A DNA stretch of 64,000 nt from NCBI RefSeq assembly GCF_014196965.1, contig NZ_JACIEQ010000001.1:372001-436000 (forward strand). The letters run 5' to 3'. Origin of the DNA: Actibacterium naphthalenivorans. Its GTDB lineage: Bacteria; Pseudomonadota; Alphaproteobacteria; Rhodobacterales; Rhodobacteraceae. Both the position numbers and the translations under genes were made by a program. A model generated the notes under the pieces. That model had not been told where the DNA came from. It ran no database searches and saw only the letters and a program-made list of their open reading frames with translations. Within the stretch, counting starts at the first letter, position 1, and every line of letters begins with the position of its first letter. This document shows positions 17,600 through 26,074 of the stretch, piece by piece.

Positions 17600-19218
17600 A
17601 TGGCGCCCCGACGCAGCAGGATGAACAGCTCGCTGCGATACACCTCGGTCAGGGGCACGCCCCGCGCCTCGATCGCCTTGAGGATGCGCCGCCGCTCTGA
17701 CGTCTTGTAGGGGCAGAACGGCACCAGAACGTAGTCGGTGTTTTCCAGCCCCGGCGCGCCGCCGTAATACCACGGCCCGCTTCCCTTCAGCGGCTTGAGA
17801 TCGCCGAACATCCAGAGCACGTTCAGAATATCGGCCACCATGATGCGGTCCTCGCCGCCATAGCCGGCCGCGTCCAGCTCCTGCGCCATGCTGCGATACC
17901 AGCCGACCGGGCCGTTGCCGATTTCGCACCAGTTCAGCACCTCGCCGTTCAGAACCGTCTTCTCCGCCACCGGCCGCAGGGCGCGCGCCTGCGCCGCCAC
18001 GGCCGGATACTCGGGCGCCGAGGAGACCTTGAACTGATAGCTGCGCTCAAGCTCACCCTTCAGATCGGCATGGTCGGGGCGGTTTGGCAGGAACGGCGTG
18101 TAATCGGCATCGGCCGCGCCGAAATGCACGACGGGGCTGTAGATCATGTTGAACGCCGCAGGCGACCCGATGGCAAAGAACGCCACCGCCGCCATGTTCA
18201 GTGCCTGACGCAGATCCCAGCCAAACGGGTTTTTCACCTCTTCGCCCGGCCGCATCAGCAGCACCAGAAACCCGGCCAGAACCGTCCATTGCGGATCATT
18301 CCCGAAATTCTGGAAGGTCACGTAGAAAAACGCGGGCGCCAGCACCAGCAGGATCAGCCCCTCATACCGCTGCCCCGCCTGCCGCAGCAGGATCACCGAC
18401 AGAAACATCAGCAGCGTGCCGCCGATATGGGTGGGCAGGCGCAGCGTTTCGAGAAACGGCGCGGTGGGATAGGGGCGGACCCCGGAACTGGCGACCGTGA
18501 TCAGATCACCCAGGTAGCCGCCCCAAAAGGCGACCCCGGCCACCAGGGTAACGAGGGCCGCAACCCCCGCCCCCGCCCCTGCCGCGATGCCGATCACCGC
18601 CCATTGCCGCCGCAGCGCCAGCGCCAGCAGCAGCGGCACCGCGAAGGAGATGAAATAGGTCAGCTTCGACAGCGCCAGAAACGCCATGAGCATCCCGATC
18701 GAAAGCCCGTCGGCCAGCGCGCTGCGCCGGTGCCGCGGCTCGGTCACCGCCACCAGAACCGCAACATAGGCCGCCGCCCAGGCCCAGCGGTTGTAATACA
18801 TCGCGATCGATGTGGCAGACGACACCTGCCCCTGGCTGAGCGCCAGCACCAGCACCAGCGCGAAAAAACCGAAGAGATAGGGCCACGCCCCCGAAAGGCG
18901 GCTGACCCCGGCCCACCAGATCGCCGGCACCAGGCACAGCGCCACCAGAACCTGGCCCAGCATGATCGCGTGGCCCACGCCCGCCCCCAGCCGGACGAAC
19001 AGAGCAATCGGCGCATAGCCCAGAATGCCCAGCGGTGTCATGAAATCCTGATGCGGGCGTTCGCCGGCCGCCAGCCGCAGCACCAGATCGACCAGATGCG
19101 CCGTATCGCCCTCATAATTCCCGACGTAAAGCCCGCCTTTCAAAAGGGCCGCGGCGCCATAGATCGCCACCACAAGCAGCAGGAAGCCCGCCATGTAGAT
19201 CGGATTGGGTCTGCTCAT
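17590..19218 (-). CDS. GT-C-fold-like integral membrane glycosyltransferase, acceptor unknown
   Basis: 542-aa polytopic protein with about 10-12 membrane helices in residues 1-370 and a soluble C-terminal domain of ~170 residues. The first extracytoplasmic loop reads YEGDTAHLVDLVLRLAAGERPHQDF, matching the pattern of GT-C transferases: an acidic pair (EGD) followed by G-E-x-P-x-x-DF. Such enzymes transfer a sugar from a polyprenyl-phosphate donor on the periplasmic face. The gene is convergent with cpaA and overlaps it by 10 bases. I cannot name a specific family. Substrate is unknown; a role in pilus or surface glycosylation is inference from location. An O-antigen ligase-like role is an alternative. 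Confidence 0.6.
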   Translation of the reverse strand: MSRPNPIYMAGFLLLVVAIYGAAALLKGGLYVGNYEGDTAHLVDLVLRLAAGERPHQDFMTPLGILGYAPIALFVRLGAGVGHAIMLGQVLVALCLVPAIWWAGVSRLSGAWPYLFGFFALVLVLALSQGQVSSATSIAMYYNRWAWAAAYVAVLVAVTEPRHRRSALADGLSIGMLMAFLALSKLTYFISFAVPLLLALALRRQWAVIGIAAGAGAGVAALVTLVAGVAFWGGYLGDLITVASSGVRPYPTAPFLETLRLPTHIGGTLLMFLSVILLRQAGQRYEGLILLVLAPAFFYVTFQNFGNDPQWTVLAGFLVLLMRPGEEVKNPFGWDLRQALNMAAVAFFAIGSPAAFNMIYSPVVHFGAADADYTPFLPNRPDHADLKGELERSYQFKVSSAPEYPAVAAQARALRPVAEKTVLNGEVLNWCEIGNGPVGWYRSMAQELDAAGYGGEDRIMVADILNVLWMFGDLKPLKGSGPWYYGGAPGLENTDYVLVPFCPYKTSERRRILKAIEARGVPLTEVYRSELFILLRRGAIQG

Positions 19219-19357
19219 TTTTTTGCCCCATTTGGGTGTTAGCCAGTTCTCGCCCGCCAGGCGTGGTTTCGACCCGGCCGGTCGCGGCGCGTCTTGTCGT
19301 AACCCCCTCAGGCAGACCCTCTGTCACAAGATATTCGAGCAGCTTTAAGGCACAACG

Positions 19358-20668
19358 ATGAATATGCAATCCTCCCCGGTTCTGGCGCCCCCGGCCCCCC
19401 GCAGCCTCGATCAGATGCGCCTGCCCATGGTCATGATGCGCGATATCCTTCTGAAAACGATGTTCCGGCAGAACGTTGAAATCGTCACCGAAATCGCACG
19501 CTCCATCTGCCTGCCCGTCTCCGTCACGCAAGAGCTTGTCGATCTGGCCCGCACCCAGAAACTGGTCGAGGCAACAGGCACGCTGCACGCCAATTCGGGC
19601 GGCGAGATGGGGTATCAGTTGACCGATACCGGAAAAAGCCGCGCGCTCGACGCGCTCAGCCAGTCGGAATATTACGGGGCGATGCCGGTGCCGCTGGATG
19701 TCTATCGCGAGCAGGTCAAGCGTCAGTCGATCCGCAACATCCAGGTCACGCGCGACCAGCTGACCACCGCGATGGGCCACCTCATCCTGCCGCGCTCGCT
19801 TCTCGATCATCTCGGGCCCGCGGTTTCGGCCGGGCGCTCGATCCTGATGTATGGCCCGCCGGGCAATGGTAAATCCTCCATCTCCAACGGCATCCGGGAT
19901 GCGCTCGGCGACAAGATCTATATCCCGCGCGCCATCGAATATACCGGCCAGGTCATCACCGTCTACGACCCGATCGTGCATACCGCCGCCCAGGAACAGG
20001 TGGATGATCCCAACTCCCTGCGCCGCTCTGCCGGCCGCTATGACACGCGCTATGTGCTGTGCGACAGGCCGACGGTTGTCACCGGCGGTGAGCTGTCGCT
20101 GTCGATGCTCGATCTGGTCTACAACCCCACCGCGCGCACCTATCAGGCGCCGCTGCAGCTCAAATCCACCGGCGGCGTCTTCATCGTCGACGACCTCGGC
20201 CGCCAGGCCGAACCGCCGCAGGCGCTGGTCAACCGCTGGATCGTGCCGCTGGAGGAAAGCCGCGATATTCTGGCCCTGCAATCGGGCGAGAAGTTCGAGG
20301 TCCCCTTTGACACGCTGGTGATCTTTTCCACCAACTTCCACCCCAACGAGATTTTCGACAAGGCCGCCCTGCGCCGGATCTTTTTCAAGATCAAGATCGA
20401 TGGCCCCTGCAAAGAGGATTTCCTGAAGATCTTCGCCCTGGTGGCCCGCAAGAAGAAGATCCCGCTGGATGAACGGGCGATCGTTCATCTGCTGCAGAAG
20501 AAATACCCGACCATCGCCAATGAATATGCGAACTATCAGCCGGTCTTCCTGATCGACCAGATGATCGCGATCTGCGAATTCGAAGGCATCCCCTATCAGA
20601 TGACCCCCGAATTGATCGACCGCGCCTGGGCCAACATGTTCGTCAAGCAGGAAGCCATCGTTCACTGA
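19358..20668 (+). CDS. AAA+ ATPase, function unknown
   Basis: 436-aa ATPase. Residues ~30-110 look like a winged-helix segment (LLKTMFRQNVEIVTEIARSICLPVSVTQELVDLARTQKLVE). The AAA+ core carries Walker A GPPGNGKSS, Walker B GGVFIVDDLGRQ, a sensor-1 type VIFSTNFHP and a candidate arginine finger in KAALRRIFFKIK. Related proteins in Rhizobiales and Rhodobacterales are usually labelled only 'ATPase'. It is divergent from the GT-C gene (139-base gap) and 53 bases upstream of the helicase gene. No signal or membrane segment is seen, so it is cytoplasmic. Confidence 0.72.
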   Translation: MNMQSSPVLAPPAPRSLDQMRLPMVMMRDILLKTMFRQNVEIVTEIARSICLPVSVTQELVDLARTQKLVEATGTLHANSGGEMGYQLTDTGKSRALDALSQSEYYGAMPVPLDVYREQVKRQSIRNIQVTRDQLTTAMGHLILPRSLLDHLGPAVSAGRSILMYGPPGNGKSSISNGIRDALGDKIYIPRAIEYTGQVITVYDPIVHTAAQEQVDDPNSLRRSAGRYDTRYVLCDRPTVVTGGELSLSMLDLVYNPTARTYQAPLQLKSTGGVFIVDDLGRQAEPPQALVNRWIVPLEESRDILALQSGEKFEVPFDTLVIFSTNFHPNEIFDKAALRRIFFKIKIDGPCKEDFLKIFALVARKKKIPLDERAIVHLLQKKYPTIANEYANYQPVFLIDQMIAICEFEGIPYQMTPELIDRAWANMFVKQEAIVH

Positions 20669-20721
20669 CGGCGCCCGGCCGCGCCGCCGCGACCGGCCCG
20701 ACCTGTGCAAACCCTGGCGGC

Positions 20722-23142
20722 ATGCCTACATTCAGCCGCATGAACGAGCTGCCACCTGCCTTCGCCGCCTGGTTCGCCGCGCGCGGCTGGTCGGCCCATC
20801 CGCACCAGAAAGCGATTCTGGCACGGCGCATGGCGCCCGCCCAACTGCTGATCGCGCCCACCGGCGGTGGCAAGACACTTGCAGGATTTCTACCTTCGCT
20901 GCACGAGCTTGCGAGCGATACCCATTCCGGCTTGCACACGCTCTACATTTCGCCGCTCAAGGCGCTGGCGGCCGATATCCGCCGCAATCTGCGCGCCCCG
21001 GTCGAAGAAATGGGCCTGCACATCCGCATCGAAGACCGCACCGGAGATACCTCCCACAGCCAGCGCCGGCGCCAGCGGGCCGACCCGCCCCACATCCTGC
21101 TGACCACACCCGAAAGCCTGGCCCTGCTGCTCAGCTATGAAGACGCGCCGCGCATTTTCGCCGGGCTGCAACGGGTCATCGTCGATGAAATCCATGCCCT
21201 CGCCGAAAGCAAGCGGGGCGATCAGCTCATGCTGTGCCTGTCGCGCCTGTCCACGCTTTGCCCCGGCCTGCGCCGGGTCGGCCTGTCGGCCACGGTCGAA
21301 GACCCCGCCGCCATCGCCCGGTTTCTGGCCCGCCACCCCGATCCGTGCGATATTCTACACGCCGACCCCGGCCCCGATCCCGACATCGCCATGCTGGAAA
21401 CCGGCGCGCCGCCGCCCTGGGCCGGCGGCGGCGGGCGCTACGCGATCCCGGCAATTCTGGCGCAGGTGAAACGGCACAAGACCACGCTGATCTTCCACAA
21501 CACCCGCGCCCAGGCCGAGCTTTTCTTTCACGCGCTTTGGCTGGCCAACGAAGACACCCTGCCGATCGGCATCCACCACGGCTCGCTGTCGCGCGAACAG
21601 CGGGAACGGGTCGAGGCGGCGATGGTCGCCGGTGAACTGCGCGCCGTGGTCTGCACCGGATCGCTGGATCTGGGCATCGACTGGGGCGATGTGGATCTGG
21701 TGATACAGGTCGGTGCACCGAAAAACGTCAAGCGGCTGGTACAGCGCATCGGCCGGGCCAACCACCGCTACAACGCCCCGTCCAAGGCGCTGCTGGTGCC
21801 TGCCAACCGGTTCGAGGTGGTGGAATGCGTCGCCGCGCTTCAGGCCGTCCGCGCCCATGATCTGGATGGCGACCCGCGCCCGCCCGGACCGCGCGATGTG
21901 CTGTGCCAGCACATCCTGATCACCGCCGCCGCCGGCCCGTTCGATGCCGGCGCGCTTTTTGCCGAGGTGACGACCGCCGGCGCCTATGCCGGGCTCAGCC
22001 GGGCCGAATTCGATGCCTGCCTCGATTTCGCGGCCACTGGCGGCTATGCGCTGCGCCGCTATGACCGCTGGCAGCGGTTGCAACAGACCGGCGGCAAATG
22101 GCACCTGCGCGACCCGCGCGCGGCGCGTCAGATCCGCATGAACATCGGCACCATCGTCGATACCGATCTGCTGAAGGTCAGGCTGAAGAACAGCCGGGGG
22201 GGCACCCCGCTGGGCGAGGTCGAGGAAGCCTTCGCCGCCACGCTGACCCCGGGCGACACTTTCCTGATCGGTGGGCAGATCGTGCGCTATGAGGGGCTGC
22301 GCGAGATGACGGTAGAGGTGACCCGCCGCGCCTCTGGCAGCCCGAAGATCGCCGTGTTCTCTGGCAGCAAATTCGCCACCTCCACCCAGCTTTCGGACCG
22401 CATTCTGGCGATGTTCCAGCAGGAGAGATGGCCCGGCCTGCCCGCCCACACCGCCGAATGGCTGGCGCTGCAGCGCGACGTGTCGCAGCTTCCGCGCCGC
22501 GACCGGCTGTTGGTGGAAACCTTCCCGCACGAGGGGCGCGCGCATAGCTGCATCTACGGCTTCGCGGGCCGCAACGCGCAACAGACGCTGGGCCTGCTGC
22601 TGACCCAGCGGATGGAGCAGGCCGGGCTGCACCCGCTGGGCTTTGTCGCCACCGATTACGCCACGCTGATCTGGGCGCTCGACCCGGTGACAGACCCCGC
22701 CCCCCTGTTCGACGCCGCCGCCATGCGCGACGGGTTCGAGACCTGGCTGGCCGGAAACGCGGTGATGAAACGCACCTTCCGCAGCGCCGCCGTCATCGCC
22801 GGGCTGATCGAGCGCAACGTGCCGGGCCAGCGCAAATCGGGGCGGCAGGCGACCTTCAGCTCCGACATCCTGTATGACACGCTGGTCAAATACGACCCCC
22901 ACCACCTGATGCTGCGGATCACCCGCGAAGAGGCGCTGAAAGGCCTGGTCGATTTCGGGCGGATCGAGGCGATGCTGGAGCGTATCGAAGGCCGGATCGA
23001 CCATATGCCCCTGCCCCGCGTCAGCCCGCTGGCCGCGCCCCTGTTTCAGGAGGTCGGCCGCGTGCCGATCAAGGGAGCGGGCGCGGAACGGCTGCTGGCG
23101 CAGGCGGCGGCCAGCGCGATGGCGGCGGCGGGCCTGTCATGA
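20722..23142 (+). CDS. Ligase-associated DNA damage response DEXH-box helicase (Lhr-C type)
   Basis: 806-aa superfamily 2 helicase of the Lhr-like, DNA-ligase-associated type. Walker A is APTGGGKTLAG, the DExH motif is VIVDEIHALAESKRGD, and the C-terminal RecA domain has VVCTGSLDLGIDWGDVDLV and RLVQRIGRANHR, followed by the family's long C-terminal region. Such helicases sit with the PdeM phosphoesterase, an exonuclease-like protein and an ATP-dependent ligase in a bacterial repair module. Here PdeM follows, but the gene before is the AAA+ ATPase. The start could also be ATG 20740 (MNELPPAFAAWF), which removes six residues; neither has a strong ribosome-binding site. Confidence 0.88.
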   Translation: MPTFSRMNELPPAFAAWFAARGWSAHPHQKAILARRMAPAQLLIAPTGGGKTLAGFLPSLHELASDTHSGLHTLYISPLKALAADIRRNLRAPVEEMGLHIRIEDRTGDTSHSQRRRQRADPPHILLTTPESLALLLSYEDAPRIFAGLQRVIVDEIHALAESKRGDQLMLCLSRLSTLCPGLRRVGLSATVEDPAAIARFLARHPDPCDILHADPGPDPDIAMLETGAPPPWAGGGGRYAIPAILAQVKRHKTTLIFHNTRAQAELFFHALWLANEDTLPIGIHHGSLSREQRERVEAAMVAGELRAVVCTGSLDLGIDWGDVDLVIQVGAPKNVKRLVQRIGRANHRYNAPSKALLVPANRFEVVECVAALQAVRAHDLDGDPRPPGPRDVLCQHILITAAAGPFDAGALFAEVTTAGAYAGLSRAEFDACLDFAATGGYALRRYDRWQRLQQTGGKWHLRDPRAARQIRMNIGTIVDTDLLKVRLKNSRGGTPLGEVEEAFAATLTPGDTFLIGGQIVRYEGLREMTVEVTRRASGSPKIAVFSGSKFATSTQLSDRILAMFQQERWPGLPAHTAEWLALQRDVSQLPRRDRLLVETFPHEGRAHSCIYGFAGRNAQQTLGLLLTQRMEQAGLHPLGFVATDYATLIWALDPVTDPAPLFDAAAMRDGFETWLAGNAVMKRTFRSAAVIAGLIERNVPGQRKSGRQATFSSDILYDTLVKYDPHHLMLRITREEALKGLVDFGRIEAMLERIEGRIDHMPLPRVSPLAAPLFQEVGRVPIKGAGAERLLAQAAASAMAAAGLS

Positions 23143-23181
23143 CCCCTTGCATTTCCACGCCGAATGCGATCAGAACGAAGC

Positions 23182-23868
23182 ATGAACGGGTTTGATTTCA
23201 CCCTGAACGGCGCCGATCTGGCCGCCCTGCCCTCTGGCGCGCTTTGGTGGGCGGCGGAGCGGTTGCTGGCCGTTTCAGATCTGCACCTGGGCAAATCCGA
23301 GCGGCTGGCCCGGCGCGGCGGCACGATGCTGCCCCCCTATGAGGTGCGCGATACGCTGGCGCGGCTGGAGGCCGATATCGCCGCGACGCGCCCCGCCGCC
23401 GTGCTGTGCCTGGGCGATACGTTCGACGACCTGACCGCGATGGAAAACCTGCCCGAGCAGGAGGCGCTGTGGCTGACCCGGCTGATGGCCGGGCGCCGCT
23501 GGATCTGGATCGAGGGCAATCACGACCCCGGCCCGACAAGCTTTGGCGGCACCCATCTGGCCGAGCTGCGGCTGCCCCCGTTGACCTTCCGCCACATCGC
23601 CGCCCCCGGCGCGGCCGCGGAGGTGTCCGGCCATTACCACCCCAAGGCGCGGCTTGGCGGCCTGTCGCGGCCCTGTTTCCTGATCGACGCGGCGCGGGTG
23701 ATCCTGCCGGCCTACGGCACCTATACCGGCGGGCTGCGCAGCGATGACGCGGCGCTTTGCGCGCTGATGGATGACCGGGCGATTGCCGTGCTGACGGGGA
23801 AGGCCGCGCATGCCATCCCGATGCCGCGCGCTCAGATCAGGCCGCGCGCCTCGACGTCGCCGCGGTAA
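23182..23868 (+). CDS. pdeM: Ligase-associated DNA damage response metallophosphoesterase PdeM
   Basis: 228-aa calcineurin-like phosphoesterase. All metal-binding motifs are visible: SDLHLGK, LGDTFDD, GNHDPG and GHYHPK. It is the PdeM member of the ligase-associated repair module and follows the Lhr-type helicase by 39 bases. I chose ATG 23182 (MNGFDFTLNG) with GAACGAAG upstream rather than the in-frame 23164. Its final 37 bases overlap the 3' end of the convergent LytTR gene, so the tail after AHAIPMP is probably dispensable. Confidence 0.87.
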   Translation: MNGFDFTLNGADLAALPSGALWWAAERLLAVSDLHLGKSERLARRGGTMLPPYEVRDTLARLEADIAATRPAAVLCLGDTFDDLTAMENLPEQEALWLTRLMAGRRWIWIEGNHDPGPTSFGGTHLAELRLPPLTFRHIAAPGAAAEVSGHYHPKARLGGLSRPCFLIDAARVILPAYGTYTGGLRSDDAALCALMDDRAIAVLTGKAAHAIPMPRAQIRPRASTSPR

Positions 23869-24587
23869 TTGCGGCTGACCGGCACCCTGCTGCAATCCTC
23901 GAGCAACAGCATCAGGCGCCCCTTTTCCATCTCATGCCCTGTCACCGCATCCGTCGCCACCCAGTGAGAGCGGTGCACCTGCAGGCCGTCGGCGCCCTCA
24001 AGTTCATCCAGCGCATCGGAAAACCGCAGCAAAAGCTTGCTCTCGCCCTTGTCGGTGACCACCAGAACATAGTGATCGAACACCGAACACCGGATGAGCC
24101 GCCCCTGCAGCGGCGGTGCGATCCGCCGCATCAGCCGCGGCTCGATGGGGGTCATCTCGGGCGCGACGGAATTCCCCGCGAGGATCCGCCTGACAGCACT
24201 GACCCCGAGGCTGACCACGAGGACCAGAAAGAACATCTCGGGCAACGCGGGCGAGCTATGGTTCTGCCCGGTGGATACACGGGCGGAAAACCAGGTGAGC
24301 GGCCCGCTCAGCATCGCGGCCATGGCAACCGCGATAGCCCCGGACATCGGCCAGTAACCGTAGCCCTGCATCAACCGCCGGATCGTCAGCCGCACCGCCA
24401 GCCCCAACAGGATGGAAACCGCCACCACCGTCGCCCAATAGGCCAGGCGCAGCTGAAAGGGCATTTTGTTGAACGTACCGAACGGGCCGGCATAGGACAC
24501 AAGAACCGTCACCACCGCCCATGTCAGCACCGGCACGGGCGATTTGAGTACTGCCTTATATTCCTTAACCAGAGAAACCATAAACAT
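23832..24587 (-). CDS. Membrane-bound LytTR-family transcriptional regulator
   Basis: 251-aa protein. Residues 1-~135 contain four predicted membrane helices (VPVLTWAVVTVLVSYAG; AYWATVVAVSILLGLAVRL; MSGAIAVAMAAMLSGPLTWF; MFFLVLVVSLGVSAV). Residues ~150-250 form a LytTR DNA-binding domain with IRCSVFDHYVLVVTDKGESKLLLRFSDALDEL, LQVHRSHWVA and DCSRVPVSRNYR. No response-regulator receiver domain or partner kinase is nearby, so the membrane part probably senses the signal. The ribosome-binding site at 24587 is weak and ATG 24581 is an alternative. Confidence 0.85.
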   Translation of the reverse strand: MFMVSLVKEYKAVLKSPVPVLTWAVVTVLVSYAGPFGTFNKMPFQLRLAYWATVVAVSILLGLAVRLTIRRLMQGYGYWPMSGAIAVAMAAMLSGPLTWFSARVSTGQNHSSPALPEMFFLVLVVSLGVSAVRRILAGNSVAPEMTPIEPRLMRRIAPPLQGRLIRCSVFDHYVLVVTDKGESKLLLRFSDALDELEGADGLQVHRSHWVATDAVTGHEMEKGRLMLLLEDCSRVPVSRNYRGDVEARGLI

Positions 24588-24616
24588 ATCTTACAGATGG
24601 AAAATTTTTCATCACG

Positions 24617-24641
24617 GGGAGCAGACCGCCCTGCTTCCCCT
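24617..24641. other. Hairpin in the folD-LytTR gap
   Basis: GGGGAGCAG pairs with CTGCTTCCCC (one bulged T) around ACCGCC. It lies about 30 bases before the LytTR start and downstream of folD on the minus strand. No T-run follows directly, so it may be a leader structure or a weak terminator. A second GC-rich hairpin, ACCGGCC / GGCCGGT, lies at 24673-24693. Nothing else stands out in the 200-base gap. Confidence 0.4.
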
Positions 24642-24787
24642 TATATTCAATGCTCAATACCTGTTGCCAGGCACCGGCCGGGCGGCGGCCGGTCCGACGG
24701 TCCGGGCCTATCGCACGGGCAGATAAAAGTTGCAACCCAGAGCGGCCCGGAAACCGGCCCGCTCAACCATGAGCCCTCGCCGGCCGC

Positions 24788-25690
24788 TCAGGCGGTCAGC
24801 CCCGCAGGTTCGGCCAGGCCGTTGGCCCGGCAGCAGGCGGTCAGCGTGTTGGCCAGAAGGCAGGCGATCGTCATCGGCCCGACGCCCCCCGGCACCGGCG
24901 TGATCGCGCCGGCAACGGCGGCCGCGCTTTCAAAATGCACATCCCCCACAAGGCGCGTCTTGCCCGCGCCCTTTTCCGGGGCGGGGATGCGGTTGATGCC
25001 CACGTCGATGACCGTTGCGCCGGGTTTCACCCAGTCTGCGGTGATCATTTCCGGGCGCCCCACCGCCGCCACCAGAATATCGGCGCCACGGCACAGCGCC
25101 TCGATCTCCCGGGTGCGGGAATGGGCGATGGTCACGGTACAGCTGTCGCGCAGCAAAAGCTGCGCCATCGGCTTGCCCACGATATTCGACCGGCCCACCA
25201 CGACGGCGTTCATCCCCGATAGATCGCCGTGCCGGTCGCGCAGCATCATCAGGCAGCCCAGCGGCGTGCAGGGCACCATCGCCTTCTGCCCGGTCGCCAG
25301 CAGACCAACATTCGAGATGTGAAACCCGTCCACATCCTTGGCGGGGTCGATCCGGCCGACCACCAGATTCTCGTCGATATGCGGCGGCAGCGGCAGTTGC
25401 ACGAGGATGCCATGCACCGCGCTGTCGGCATTCAGCGCATCCAGCAGCACCAGAAGGTCGGCCTCGGTGGTCTCGGCCGGCAGCTTGTGCTCGAACGAGG
25501 CCATGCCGGCCTCGGCGGTCTGCTTGCCCTTGTTGCGCACGTAAACCTGGCTTGCCGGGTCTTCCCCCAGCAGAACCACGGCGAGGCCGGGGGTGATGCC
25601 ATGCACCTCTTTCAGGCGGGCGACCTGGGCGGCCACCCTGGCCCGCACCTGCCCGGCAAAGGCTTTTCCGTCAATCAGATCCGCGCTCAT
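24788..25690 (-). CDS. folD: Bifunctional methylene-THF dehydrogenase / methenyl-THF cyclohydrolase
   Basis: 300-aa FolD, which interconverts 5,10-methylene-, 5,10-methenyl- and 10-formyl-tetrahydrofolate with NADP. Typical motifs are [15 protein letters not shown] (active-site Lys region), [42 protein letters not shown] and [16 protein letters not shown]. It is the last gene of a minus-strand group with fhs and a chorismate-mutase-like gene, giving both main enzymes of the 10-formyl-THF route side by side. The gap to the preceding gene is 12 bases, so co-transcription is likely. Confidence 0.95.
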   Translation of the reverse strand: MSADLIDGKAFAGQVRARVAAQVARLKEVHGITPGLAVVLLGEDPASQVYVRNKGKQTAEAGMASFEHKLPAETTEADLLVLLDALNADSAVHGILVQLPLPPHIDENLVVGRIDPAKDVDGFHISNVGLLATGQKAMVPCTPLGCLMMLRDRHGDLSGMNAVVVGRSNIVGKPMAQLLLRDSCTVTIAHSRTREIEALCRGADILVAAVGRPEMITADWVKPGATVIDVGINRIPAPEKGAGKTRLVGDVHFESAAAVAGAITPVPGGVGPMTIACLLANTLTACCRANGLAEPAGLTA

Positions 25691-25702
25691 GGGCCGGCCT
25701 CC

Positions 25703-26014
25703 TCAGTCGTGTTGCGATGGGCCAAGCACCCGTTCTTCACGGGCGATCGACCAGTCGATCATCTGCCGCCAGATCGTTTCGGCGAAATCCGGGTCGAGCC
25801 CGGCCGCATCGGCATTTCTGCGGGCGTTGGCCACGACCTGCTCCACCCGCGCGTCGATCCGCGCGGCCAAGCCTTCGGCCGGTTTGAGTTCTGCCGCGCG
25901 ATCGATGTAGGCCGCGCGCCGCGCCAGCATCTCGATCAGCCGCTGGTCAAGCGCGTCGATCTGCGCACGAAGTTCGAGCATCGAATTGCAATCCTGAGGA
26001 GCCTTCACAATCAT
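25703..26014 (-). CDS. Chorismate mutase (AroQ-type helical family)
   Basis: 103-aa all-helical protein of the chorismate mutase type II fold. It shows the N-terminal pattern LRAQIDALDQRLIEMLARRAAYI, then a basic loop and C-terminal helices (WRQMIDWSIAREE). The family converts chorismate to prephenate; the related PchB isochorismate-pyruvate lyase has a similar start (P-x-DC) and is an alternative. ATG 26014 lies directly against GGGAGA, whereas GTG 26008 has that site 7 bases away and may be the true start. The gene sits between fhs and folD. An 8-bp hairpin (26027-26034 with 26054-26061) lies in the gap after fhs. Confidence 0.82.
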   Translation of the reverse strand: MIVKAPQDCNSMLELRAQIDALDQRLIEMLARRAAYIDRAAELKPAEGLAARIDARVEQVVANARRNADAAGLDPDFAETIWRQMIDWSIAREERVLGPSQHD

Positions 26015-26074
26015 TCTCCCGGTTGACGCGTCGCGCCCCTCTTACGGCAGGTTGCGACGCGCCTCAAGTCAGGC

